Below, in pieces: positions 34,097-42,868 of a stretch of 64,000 bases of DNA. Source of the DNA: Bacteroidia bacterium (GTDB lineage Bacteria > Bacteroidota > Bacteroidia > Flavobacteriales > Flavobacteriaceae); contig JAUIMB010000001.1 of the NCBI GenBank assembly GCA_030432635.1, forward strand, positions 248,001 to 312,000, in the 5' to 3' direction. The number at the start of each line of letters is the position of its first letter. The first letter of the stretch is position 1. The notes under the pieces were generated by a model. The model was given only the letters and a program-made list of their open reading frames with translations, was not told where the DNA came from and did not search any database. The position numbers and the translations under genes were made by a program.

Positions 34097-36157
34097 TTAG
34101 CCATTTATTCCCTCTAACTCGAGCAAAAACGCAAATTCCTGCGCGTCTTCCCTAAGCGCCTCAAATCGTCCAGAAGCTCCACCATGACCAGCTTCCATGT
34201 TGGTGACTAAAAACAACTTGTTAGCATCTTGTTTATAAGTTCTTAGTTTGGCGACCCACTTTGCGGGTTCCCAATACTGAACTTGGGAGTCATGCAAACC
34301 GGTAGTGATCAAAAGATTTGGATAATGCTGTTGTTTGATGTTATCATATGGCGAATAAGACTTAATGTAATCATAGTAGGCTTTGTCATTTGGATTTCCC
34401 CATTCGTCATATTCTCCTGTCGTTAATGGTATTGAATCGTCCAGCATAGTTGTCACAACATCCACAAAAGGCACTTGAGCAACAACACCATTGTACAAAT
34501 GAGGTGCATCGTTGACAACCACTCCCATAAGCAAGCCTCCAGCGCTTCCACCCATAGCATACAAATGTTTTTCAGATGTGTAAGCTTTCTCTATCAAATA
34601 TTTCGAACAATCTATAAAATCTGAAAAAGTGTTTTTCTTCTTTAACAGCTTTCCGTTTTCATACCAAGGTCTACCAAGATATTCTCCTCCTCTAACATGT
34701 GCTATCACATATATAAATCCACGATCCAAAAGACTTAATCGTATGGTTGAAAAATATGGATCAATCGTTGAACCGTAGCTTCCATAGGCATATTGCAGTA
34801 ATGGTGTACTGGAACTCGGCTTGGTATTCTTGTGCCTGACCAAGGACATTGGAATCTTAGTTCCATCCTGTGCAGTTGCCCAGATGCGCTCAGACACATA
34901 GTTGGCCTTATCAAACTGTGGATCCTGAACCTCTTGTTCCTTTTTTATATCTTTTGTTTCTGTGCGCATGTTAAAGTCGATCACCGAAGCTGGAGTGGTC
35001 AAAGAATTATAACTGTAGCGTAATATTTCAGTATCAAAATCGACATTAGTACCAGTGCTTACTGTATAGGTTTCGTTATCAAATGGCAGATAATATTCGT
35101 TTGTTCCATCCCATCGTATAACCTTAATTTGGTTTAACCCATTGGTGCGTTCACTAACTACCAAATACTTCTTGAATATGTCAATGTCCTCTAATAAGGT
35201 ATCATCACGATGCGGAATAACTTCTGACCAATTTGAGATACTTGTATGGGCTTCAGGCGTCTTCATCAATTTAAAATTTGTGGCACCATCTTTATTGGTT
35301 AGAATGTAGAACGCATTCTGAAAATGGGAAATACTGTACTCTAGTCCGCGAATTCTAGGTTGAAACAATTTGAAATCGTTATCAGGCTCATCGGATTTCA
35401 AAACATGAAATTCATTGGTCATCGTACTGTAACATGCAATGACGATATATTGTCGTGATTTTGTTTTATACACAGCAACTCCAAAAGTTTCATCTTCTTC
35501 TGAATACACGAGCTCATCCTTATCCTCAGCATTTCCTACTTTATGTTTGTAAATTTCACTCGAGCGTAACGTTTGTGTGTCTTTTTTTGTGTAAAACAGG
35601 GTCGTATTATCGTTTGCCCAAGTCGACGAACCTGTAGTATTCTGTATGCTATCTGGCATAATCTCACCTGTCACCAGGTTTTTGATTTGAAGTTGATATT
35701 GACGTCTTCCAATAGTGTCCAAACCAAAGGACACCATTGTATTATCTGGACTTACACTTAGGCCTACCAATCTAAAATAGCCATGGCCTTTAGCCATGTC
35801 ATTACAATCAAAAAGCAATTCCTCATCAGCATCTAGGCTGTCTTTCTTTCTAGTGTATATTGGATAATCTTTGCCTTTTTCATAACGCACTATATACCAA
35901 TAACCGTTATATTTGTAAGGTACTGAAGCATCATCTTGCTTAATCCTAGCTTTCATTTCCTCAAAGAGCTCGCTTTCAAAATTCTTAGTATGAGCCATTG
36001 TTTGCTTATAATACTCATTTTCAGCAATCAGATAATCCAACACATCTTGATTATCTCTTTGATTCAACCAATAATAATCATCTATTCTAGTATCGTTGTG
36101 GATTTCCAAGCACTTTGGAATCTTCTTGGCAATAGGAGCCTTATGCGTCTTGATCAT
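34097..36157 (-). CDS. S9 family peptidase (oligopeptidase B / prolyl oligopeptidase-like)
   Basis: Encodes 686 aa from ATG 36157. The frame stays open to 36304, but that part runs antisense through the start of the divergent YbaB gene and has no family resemblance. N-terminal seven-bladed propeller (NDTRIDDYYWLNQRDNQDVLDYL is the family start), then the alpha/beta-hydrolase domain. It has the nucleophile in MGGSAGGLLMG, Asp in TGLHDSQVQYWEPAKW and His in EAGHGGASGR. No signal peptide, so cytoplasmic or periplasmic through another route is unclear. Cleaves short peptides, usually after basic residues in the OpdB branch. Confidence 0.93.
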   Translation of the reverse strand: MIKTHKAPIAKKIPKCLEIHNDTRIDDYYWLNQRDNQDVLDYLIAENEYYKQTMAHTKNFESELFEEMKARIKQDDASVPYKYNGYWYIVRYEKGKDYPIYTRKKDSLDADEELLFDCNDMAKGHGYFRLVGLSVSPDNTMVSFGLDTIGRRQYQLQIKNLVTGEIMPDSIQNTTGSSTWANDNTTLFYTKKDTQTLRSSEIYKHKVGNAEDKDELVYSEEDETFGVAVYKTKSRQYIVIACYSTMTNEFHVLKSDEPDNDFKLFQPRIRGLEYSISHFQNAFYILTNKDGATNFKLMKTPEAHTSISNWSEVIPHRDDTLLEDIDIFKKYLVVSERTNGLNQIKVIRWDGTNEYYLPFDNETYTVSTGTNVDFDTEILRYSYNSLTTPASVIDFNMRTETKDIKKEQEVQDPQFDKANYVSERIWATAQDGTKIPMSLVRHKNTKPSSSTPLLQYAYGSYGSTIDPYFSTIRLSLLDRGFIYVIAHVRGGEYLGRPWYENGKLLKKKNTFSDFIDCSKYLIEKAYTSEKHLYAMGGSAGGLLMGVVVNDAPHLYNGVVAQVPFVDVVTTMLDDSIPLTTGEYDEWGNPNDKAYYDYIKSYSPYDNIKQQHYPNLLITTGLHDSQVQYWEPAKWVAKLRTYKQDANKLFLVTNMEAGHGGASGRFEALREDAQEFAFLLELEGING

Positions 36158-36223
36158 TTTCTTTTTTAAAAAGTCAGGCAATTTAGTAATTTTGCACTGG
36201 ATAACATTTAATACGATAAGAAT

Positions 36224-36547
36224 ATGTTTGGAGACATGATGGGAATGATGGGAAAACTCAAGGAAACCCAAAAAAAAGTTGAGGAGACAAAAGAGCGCCT
36301 TCACAATGTTTTAATTGATGAGAATAGTAATGACAACAAGCTTAAAGTCACCATAACAGCTAATCGTACGATCAAATCCATTGCGATAGATGATGACCTA
36401 TTGGAAGACAAGGAAATGCTTGAGGACTATCTCATTCTTACCATAAACAAGGCCATTGCAAGAGCAACAACCGTACATGAAACGGAAGTAGCTGCTGTGG
36501 CAAAGGAAGGAATGCCAAATATTCCTGGAATGGACTTGTTTAAATAA
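36224..36547 (+). CDS. YbaB/EbfC family nucleoid-associated protein
   Basis: Encodes 107 aa. An N-terminal Met/Lys-rich helix ([26 protein letters not shown]) is followed by a short beta sheet ([18 protein letters not shown]) and a C-terminal helix ([28 protein letters not shown]). This is the YbaB fold, a dimeric DNA-binding protein, often next to recR and dnaX elsewhere; neither is present here. Divergent from the S9 peptidase. Its stop lies 9 bp from the stop of the convergent threonine aldolase gene. Confidence 0.93.
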   Translation: MFGDMMGMMGKLKETQKKVEETKERLHNVLIDENSNDNKLKVTITANRTIKSIAIDDDLLEDKEMLEDYLILTINKAIARATTVHETEVAAVAKEGMPNIPGMDLFK

Positions 36548-36556
36548 ATCCTTTAG

Positions 36557-37576
36557 CTAAAATTTATTAAGGATTTCCAACAGCCTTCCATGCATTTCAT
36601 CGGTATAATCCAGATGCGTAACCATACGTAGTTTATTGCTTCCCATACTGATTATGTGGATATTGTAATCTAATAACTGTTGAACAAATTCGGTATCATC
36701 AATATGTGACTCCAATTCAAAAATCACAATATTTGTCTCAACGGGTTCTACCGTCTTTATTATGGACAACTTTTTAAGTTCCTTCCCTATGTCTTTTGCT
36801 TTTGTATGATCATCTGAAAGTCGTTCGATATGGTGATCAAGCGCATATAAACCTGCAGCAGCCAAATACCCAACTTGGCGCATCGCTCCACCAAAGATTT
36901 TTCGGATTCGAATGGCGTTTTCCATAAGCTCCTTATTTCCTATGAGGACAGAACCTATAGGACAACCTAATCCTTTACTTAAACACACTGAAATCGTATC
37001 GAATAATTGTCCGTAATCCCTCGCTGTTTCGTTAGTATTGATAAAGGCATTCCAAAGTCTTGCGCCATCCAAGTGATAGCCAAGGTCGTGTTTATCGCAT
37101 ACCGATTTTATACGTTTCAATTCCCCAAAATCCCAACAAGCACCACCTCCCTTATTTGTTGTATTTTCAATAGCAACCAATGAGGTCAACGGACTATGAT
37201 AAAAATGGGACGGATTTATCGCTTCGGAAACCTGCTTGGCATTGAACATCCCACGATGTCCATCGATGAGCCTACAAGAGATGCCGCTGTTAAAGGAGGC
37301 TCCACCACCTTCATAATTGAAAATATGAGCATATTTATCACAGATCAATTGTTCTCCTGGCTGTGTGTGTAATTTCAAAGCGGTCTGATTTGCCATACTT
37401 CCCGATGGAAAAAACAGGGCTTGATCCATTCCGAACATATCAGCCAATCGCTGTTCCAAAGCATTGACAGTTGGATCTTCCTTATAAATATCGTCACCAA
37501 CCTTGGCATTCATCATAGCTTCCAACATGCCTTTGGTTGGCTTTGTTACCGTATCACTTCTTAAATCTATAATCAT
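36557..37576 (-). CDS. L-threonine aldolase (GntG/LtaE-type PLP enzyme)
   Basis: Encodes 339 aa. Cleaves threonine or allo-threonine to glycine and acetaldehyde. It starts MIIDLRSDTVTKPT, the family hallmark; the substrate loop FFPSGSMANQTALKLH and the active-site HLDGARLWNA are intact. The Schiff-base lysine is Lys201 in SVCLSKGLGCPIGSV. Cytoplasmic. Its gene starts 2 bp after the stop of the metalloprotease gene, with the same orientation, so the two are cotranscribed. Confidence 0.94.
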   Translation of the reverse strand: MIIDLRSDTVTKPTKGMLEAMMNAKVGDDIYKEDPTVNALEQRLADMFGMDQALFFPSGSMANQTALKLHTQPGEQLICDKYAHIFNYEGGGASFNSGISCRLIDGHRGMFNAKQVSEAINPSHFYHSPLTSLVAIENTTNKGGGACWDFGELKRIKSVCDKHDLGYHLDGARLWNAFINTNETARDYGQLFDTISVCLSKGLGCPIGSVLIGNKELMENAIRIRKIFGGAMRQVGYLAAAGLYALDHHIERLSDDHTKAKDIGKELKKLSIIKTVEPVETNIVIFELESHIDDTEFVQQLLDYNIHIISMGSNKLRMVTHLDYTDEMHGRLLEILNKF

Positions 37577-37578
37577 AA

Positions 37579-39975
37579 TTAGTTTTCAGTAAAGTTGCAA
37601 TAATCACTTCCGATAGGTGATCCATCTGGAATTTTTGGAGTACTGGTTAATTTAAATTTTTCTGGGTGTTCGTTAAATTTCGAAATCAACATTTCAATAT
37701 ATGCTTCGTATTCGGTAGTATCATCTATAATATCTACTAATCGTTTTATTGCTGCATTTACTTTGATTTTTACTTTTAAAAACGATTTATCACTGGTTGC
37801 TAAATTCATTAGGTGAATAAGTATTCGTTCATTAATGAGTTGTTGCACTTCCTCTAGATATTGGTTATTTGAAGTCTTGTTTAAAAACATTAAATTGATA
37901 TTCCGCAACATCTCATCTAAAGAAAATTGATTTGGATCTAAACTCTCTTGTACAATCAATCGATTAGCACGCTCAGGATGCAATAACAGTGCTAATGTCA
38001 TATCGCTTGCAGTAATTACAGCACTAAATGGATCGAATCCAACACCAGTCTTCCCTTTAAAAGATTCTCGTGTTCTAGCGTAACCATATGCTCTTGGAGG
38101 AAAAAGTTTTAATTTCTCTTTGGGAATCGCTAGCGTTTCAGCAGAAAGGGTTTTTAGGATACTGTTTAATGCATCTCTTTGATCTTGCGCAGAGATAGCT
38201 CCTACAACATGTTCTCCTCCACCTTTAACTGCATAGTTGTAATCCAATCCTCCTACAACTTTTACAGTAGCCTCAGTTTGATAACGATGGAAAAAATACA
38301 AGGGTACAAAGACATCCTCTAGTACAGAATAAGGCTCATATTTCCGGATATTATCTTCTGAAAAGTTGGAAATGGCCTTTTCCCGAACTTTAAGAACACG
38401 ATCTAATTCTTCTGAAGCATTTTTTCCATTATCCCATAAATGGGCCAAAGCATGTGCTCCACCTTTAGCTCTGGCATCAGCATCAGTAATGAATCGGTGC
38501 CCTGTGAATGCAGCAGACCTAAGTAATCTATCTAAGGCTTCCTTTTCATTAATAGCATCATCAAAAACCGAATAACTATATGCTACAGTAACTTTATCCC
38601 AATCACCAATACCTTCAGCATAAGCATCACTAAAATCGATGGTATTATCACTAAGCTTGATCAGTGGATGCGGATAATCCATTACCGACCCTCTATTATT
38701 GGTGCTGGCTGCAAAATTGTGCGCAAAACCTAGAGTATGGCCAACCTCATGAGCGCTGAGTTGACGAATTCTAGCCAACGCCATCTCTAGCATAGGTTGG
38801 TAATCATCATCACGTAAAGCAAAAGGCTTATCCATCAAGGCTTGTGCAATCATGAAATCCTGACGAATTCTCAAACTGCCCAAACTTACGTGCCCTTTAA
38901 TAATCTCACCTGTCCTTGGGTCAACTACACTTGCTCCATAACTCCAACCACGTGTGGATCGATGTACCCATTGAATCACATTGTATCTACAATCCATAGG
39001 GTCTGCATCTTCAGGAAGCATTTTTACTTGAAAAGCGTCGTTGAATCCAATAGCTTCAAAAGCCTGATTCCACCATCGTGCACCATCCAACAAGGCAGAT
39101 CGTACAGGTTCAGGAGTTCCTGGATCAAGGTAATAGATGATAGGCTCCTTGGCTTCACTCATTTCTGAATTTGGGTGTTTCTTTTCTAGACGATGACGAA
39201 TGATATAACGCTTTTGAATCGGCTCTTGTATTGGTGTGGCATAATCTAAATAAGACATTGAAATCGCACCACTTCTAACATCAAATTCCCTCATAGTGTA
39301 ACCATCATCAGGCAACTCAATAAAACTATGATGTTGAATGACACTTACCAAATTAGATGTTGGCGTGACACTTCTTATGTTTTTGCCTTTTGCTTGTCCT
39401 GAAAATGTCAGCAACGCCTCGAACTCCACATTTTTTGGAAATGCTTTCGTTCGTTCCAATGCCAAGGCACTTTTGGTCAAGTCGATGCTATAATTGCCTT
39501 CAGATTTTAAGCGATTAGCAACACCATGCACATCTTGCAATAAAAACGACGTGATATCAATAATGAATGCATCATTGTGCTCTTCAATAATTTTGAACCC
39601 AAAAAGCACCGATTTAGCAAAGGCTTGTTCGATACTTTTTCGCTCTAGAGCATTTGTTGTATTGGCACGATACTTTAAATTAGGTTGTACCAATAGCAAT
39701 TTATTACCTGCTCTCTGAAATTTGACCAAACGCTCATTACCAAGTTGACCTCTGTCTAATCCAATGTCATTAGATCCAACACCTGTTGCTAGTGAGTTGA
39801 TATAAAGAAATTCCTTGTCAAGATCCTCAACTTCCAGATAAATCTTGTCGGTTGAAATTTCATAGTGAAAATCGAAAAACCCGGAGTATTTGATGAGTTC
39901 CTTGTCCTTTAAAACTTGCGAAAATGATAAAGATGCACATAAACACATAGTGCATCCAAAAAGGAGATGTTTCAT
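37579..39975 (-). CDS. Secreted zinc-dependent metalloprotease
   Basis: Encodes 798 aa. A signal peptide (about 19 residues, to FSQ) precedes the DUF5117-like N-terminal domain and a catalytic domain with the zincin motif HEVGHTLGFAH (His409, Glu410, His413, His419), typical of extended metzincin sites. The remaining about 350 residues match the DUF4953 type of large Bacteroidota metalloproteases. I see no T9SS sorting domain at the C-terminus, so periplasmic or outer-membrane location is likely. It forms a unit with the downstream threonine aldolase, an odd pairing. Confidence 0.9.
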   Translation of the reverse strand: MKHLLFGCTMCLCASLSFSQVLKDKELIKYSGFFDFHYEISTDKIYLEVEDLDKEFLYINSLATGVGSNDIGLDRGQLGNERLVKFQRAGNKLLLVQPNLKYRANTTNALERKSIEQAFAKSVLFGFKIIEEHNDAFIIDITSFLLQDVHGVANRLKSEGNYSIDLTKSALALERTKAFPKNVEFEALLTFSGQAKGKNIRSVTPTSNLVSVIQHHSFIELPDDGYTMREFDVRSGAISMSYLDYATPIQEPIQKRYIIRHRLEKKHPNSEMSEAKEPIIYYLDPGTPEPVRSALLDGARWWNQAFEAIGFNDAFQVKMLPEDADPMDCRYNVIQWVHRSTRGWSYGASVVDPRTGEIIKGHVSLGSLRIRQDFMIAQALMDKPFALRDDDYQPMLEMALARIRQLSAHEVGHTLGFAHNFAASTNNRGSVMDYPHPLIKLSDNTIDFSDAYAEGIGDWDKVTVAYSYSVFDDAINEKEALDRLLRSAAFTGHRFITDADARAKGGAHALAHLWDNGKNASEELDRVLKVREKAISNFSEDNIRKYEPYSVLEDVFVPLYFFHRYQTEATVKVVGGLDYNYAVKGGGEHVVGAISAQDQRDALNSILKTLSAETLAIPKEKLKLFPPRAYGYARTRESFKGKTGVGFDPFSAVITASDMTLALLLHPERANRLIVQESLDPNQFSLDEMLRNINLMFLNKTSNNQYLEEVQQLINERILIHLMNLATSDKSFLKVKIKVNAAIKRLVDIIDDTTEYEAYIEMLISKFNEHPEKFKLTSTPKIPDGSPIGSDYCNFTEN

Positions 39976-40080
39976 GATGTTAAATTAGTCTATAAATCTA
40001 CATAAATTACCACAATTGGTTCATGCAATGACATGAAAATTAGTGCTTAAAAAAACATAACATCCGAAAAAACAGACGAT

Positions 40081-40117
40081 AAACCTATGTTACATAGGGT
40101 TTTTAGGCTTTTTTATT
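40081..40117 (+). other. Terminator-like hairpin without an upstream gene
   Basis: CCTATG (40084-40089) and CATAGG (40093-40098) form a stem around TTA, followed by GTTTTTAGGCTTTTTT. It is a plus-strand terminator-like element, but no plus-strand gene precedes it. It could be an attenuator for the gene at 40218, or a leftover of a lost gene. Confidence 0.4.
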
Positions 40118-40217
40118 ATATTGGCCGCCTTGACACCCAAAATTCGGACTTATACTAAAAGCTCTATTACATAGAATCCGTATAGCTTTTAAGCATTTCA
40201 AATCTGGCAATTCCCAT

Positions 40218-40826
40218 TTGATTGTCCAAGGGTTTACAACACGTCTATATTCGGATGTGAAATCTTATGGCCTCGAACAATTCGCATATTCGGTAAAAAG
40301 CAATCCTTTGTTAACAGACGAATTGAACATTAGACACTTTACGATGAATGATGTCAATCGTTTAAATGAAAATATGCGACACATACGATTGGTCAACGAA
40401 AACATCCCAACTTGCTATATCGCCGAAAATAAGGAGAAAACTCCTGTGTTTAGGCAATGGCTCTTTAAATATGATCAAAACCATCGTGTAAAAAATTATT
40501 TTGGTGGCATTTTTCCCGAACTGCAATCGGACGAAGCACTTTTAGAAGGTGGCTTTACACACGATAAGTTTAGAGGTCTACGTATCATGGCCAAGGGGAT
40601 TCTGAACATTCTTGATTTAGAGGAGAACAAGGATATCAATCGATTTATAACCTTTGTAGACATTACGAATATTGCCAGTATCAAAGGACTGCAGCGAGCT
40701 GGTTTCACAGCCTTTTGCATTCGACATGAAAAATGGCGCTTTTTTAGAAGAAAGGTTTTCTTTTCTCCTATTTCTTCCGAAGAAAAAAGCATGTACAGTA
40801 GTCTACTTGTGACAACTTCAAATTAA
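40218..40826 (+). CDS. GNAT-like protein of unknown function, start uncertain
   Basis: Encodes about 202 aa. The start is uncertain: the TTG at 40218 opens MIVQGFTTRLYSDVK, but no ATG is in frame upstream (stop at 40131) and the first ATG (MNDVNRLNENM) falls at residue 43. The C-terminal half has KFRGLRIMAKGILNILDLEE and RFITFVDITNIASIKGLQRAGF, a GNAT-like core in which N-I-A-S-I-K-G-L-Q-R-A-G-F corresponds to the last strand and helix of acetyltransferases. The acetyl-CoA loop is not clear. Location next to prfB looks incidental. Confidence 0.65.
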   Translation: MIVQGFTTRLYSDVKSYGLEQFAYSVKSNPLLTDELNIRHFTMNDVNRLNENMRHIRLVNENIPTCYIAENKEKTPVFRQWLFKYDQNHRVKNYFGGIFPELQSDEALLEGGFTHDKFRGLRIMAKGILNILDLEENKDINRFITFVDITNIASIKGLQRAGFTAFCIRHEKWRFFRRKVFFSPISSEEKSMYSSLLVTTSN

Positions 40827-40885
40827 ACACAATGGAGTTAGTGAATACAGCGGAAAAATCTTATTTTCGCCGAAAATAGTTCACT

Positions 40886-41996
40886 ATGATTACATCAGAT
40901 CAAATTAAAGATCTCAATACACGCCTTGACAAACTAAGGCACTATCTTTGACATAGATGCCAAGCTCATAGAAATTTCCAACGAAGAAGAGCAAACATTT
41001 GATCCCAATTTTTGGAACGACTCCAAACAAGCTGAATTGGTCATGAAATCGATTCGTGAGAAGAAAAGTTGGGTTGAAGACTACAACACCTCAAAAACCC
41101 TAGTTGAAGATCTCGAAGTGATTTATGAGTTTTTCAAGGAAGAGGAAGCGACTGCAGAAAATGTTCAAGACCGCTTTGAAAAGGCCTTGTCTATCATAGA
41201 AAAATTAGAGTTTAAGAATATGCTTTCTGATGAAGGCGATTCGCTTAGTGCTGTATTGCAAATTACTGCAGGTGCTGGCGGAACGGAATCCTGTGATTGG
41301 GCCAGCATGCTCATGCGTATGTATTTGATGTACGCTGAAAAAAGTGGTTATAAGGTCAAGGAGCTCAATTTTCAGGAAGGCGATGTTGCTGGTATCAAAA
41401 CGGTGACCTTGGAAATTGAAGGTGACTTTGCGTTTGGTTGGCTAAAAGGTGAAAATGGCGTGCATCGCTTGGTACGTATCTCTCCTTTTGACAGCAATGC
41501 TAAGCGTCATACTAGTTTTGCGTCTGTTTATGTATATCCATTGGTAGATGACACCATTGAAATCGAAATCAATCCAGCCGATATTGAAATCACGACCGCT
41601 CGTTCTAGTGGTGCAGGTGGACAAAATGTCAACAAAGTAGAAACTAAGGTTCAGCTTACCCATAAACCCACAGGCATACAAATCTCTTGTTCAGAAACGC
41701 GATCACAACATGACAATCGCGCTAGAGCCATGCAAATGCTAAAATCGCAACTCTATGAAATTGAACTGCAAAAGCAAATGGCACAACGCGATGATATTGA
41801 AGCTGGCAAGATGAAGATTGAATGGGGAAGCCAAATTAGGAATTATGTCATGCACCCATACAAACTTGTCAAGGATGTTCGTACAAGTCACGAAACGGGT
41901 AATGTAGATGCAGTAATGGATGGTGACATTGAGCCATTTTTAAAATCGTATTTGATGATGATGGGTCAAAAGGAAGACAATCCAAACGAACTTTAA
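40886..41996 (+). CDS. prfB: Peptide chain release factor 2 (programmed +1 frameshift)
   Basis: Encodes 369 aa when read through a frameshift: 21 codons from ATG 40886 to CTT, then TGA at 40949-40951 in frame 0. In the +1 frame GAC at 40950 continues to the stop at 41996. RF2 recognises UGA and UAA. Residues show the SPF specificity motif ([16 protein letters not shown]) and the peptidyl-hydrolysis GGQ ([14 protein letters not shown], near residue 245). Expected length is about 365 aa. Gene finders that require one frame would report only a truncated protein starting near 41037. Confidence 0.96.
40936..40952 (+). promoter_or_regulatory. RF2 autoregulatory +1 frameshift site
   Basis: AAGGCACTATCTTTGAC: an AGG Shine-Dalgarno-like triplet 6 nt before CTT, then the in-frame UGA followed by C, the weak context used by prfB. 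Low RF2 lets the ribosome slip from CTT to TTT and read GAC. Confidence 0.9.
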
Positions 41997-42007
41997 AATT
42001 ATAAGTA

Positions 42008-42349
42008 ATGATTACAATATATCATAACCCAAGATGTAGCAAATCACGCGAGGGACTAGGTCTTTTGGAAAATTCTGGCAAGGAATTTGAAATCAAAAAA
42101 TATATGGAGACTCCAATTTCCGAAGAAAAGCTAAAGGAGATTGTCTCGCTTTTGGGCATTAAACCTATTGATTTAGTGCGGAAAAATGAAGCCATTTGGA
42201 AGTCGGAGTTCAAATCCAAAACACTAACTGATACTCAGGTTATAAAAGCAATGCTTAAAAACCCAAAACTTATTGAACGACCAATTGTGATTAATGACAA
42301 ACAAGCTGTTATTGGTCGTCCTCCAGTTAAAATTTTAGACATTATATAA
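42008..42349 (+). CDS. Arsenate-reductase-like (ArsC/Spx family) protein
   Basis: Encodes 113 aa, the normal length of glutaredoxin-dependent ArsC proteins. Thioredoxin-like fold: MITIYHNPRCSKSREGLGLLENSG contains the active-site Cys10 and the C-S-K-S-R phosphate loop. The ERPIVINDKQAVIGRPP segment holds the cis-proline and the conserved Arg residues that bind arsenate. No arsenic-resistance partners (ArsB, ArsR) are nearby, so a housekeeping YfgD/Spx-like role is possible. It begins 11 bp after prfB, so the two are probably cotranscribed. Confidence 0.9.
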   Translation: MITIYHNPRCSKSREGLGLLENSGKEFEIKKYMETPISEEKLKEIVSLLGIKPIDLVRKNEAIWKSEFKSKTLTDTQVIKAMLKNPKLIERPIVINDKQAVIGRPPVKILDII

Positions 42350-42360
42350 GTAATTTTCAT

Positions 42361-42768
42361 ATGAAACGCATATATCTAGCCTTATGTTTTTTACTGACAA
42401 TGGGTTCAACCCTACAAGCCCAAACAGTTGAAGAGCACAAAAAACAGAAGTACGAAGAAGAGGTTGAGGAGAAAAAGCAGGAATACATCAATGATCTTGT
42501 CGCTACTCTTGATGTTGATGATTTTCAAAAGGAAATCATTAAGCAAACCATGGATTCCTATTTTGAGAAGATAAAAGGCATTCACGCCCAAAACATACCT
42601 TTATTTGAGAAGAAAGGTCAAATTGAGCAGTTAGATATCACCCATTTCAAGGATTTGAAGACTATCATCTCAGAAGAAGCAATGAACAAAATCATGGATG
42701 CGCTTAAAGGAAAATGGGACAAGAAAAAAGAAAAGCGCAAAAAGAAACGAAAAAAACGCAAACAATAA
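42361..42768 (+). CDS. Small exported helical protein with a Lys-rich tail
   Basis: Encodes 135 aa. Signal peptide MKRIYLALCFLLTMGSTLQAQ, then helices rich in Glu/Lys (EEVEEKKQEYINDLVATLDVDDFQKEII). A C-terminal tail contains long runs of Lys and Arg (KWDKKKEKRKKKRKKRKQ). Helix spacing resembles small periplasmic Spy/CpxP-like proteins, but no LTxxQ motif is visible, so I do not assign it. It starts 11 bp after the ArsC-like gene, so it is the third gene of the prfB unit, with 100 bp to the next gene. Confidence 0.75.
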   Translation: MKRIYLALCFLLTMGSTLQAQTVEEHKKQKYEEEVEEKKQEYINDLVATLDVDDFQKEIIKQTMDSYFEKIKGIHAQNIPLFEKKGQIEQLDITHFKDLKTIISEEAMNKIMDALKGKWDKKKEKRKKKRKKRKQ

Positions 42769-42868
42769 TTGCGTCTCCATCTTATTTCCATTTAACAAAA
42801 GATTAACCACATACCGATATAAGTCGTCGTATTTTTGTTCATCTAAACCATCACCAAACACTCAATAG

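Noticed and set aside
36158-36304. N-terminal extension of the S9 peptidase
   Set aside because: It runs antisense into the start of ybaB; the family start motif follows directly after ATG 36157.
42008-42349. Arsenic-resistance operon
   Set aside because: The ArsC-like gene stands between prfB and an exported helical protein, with no arsR, arsB or acr3 gene.
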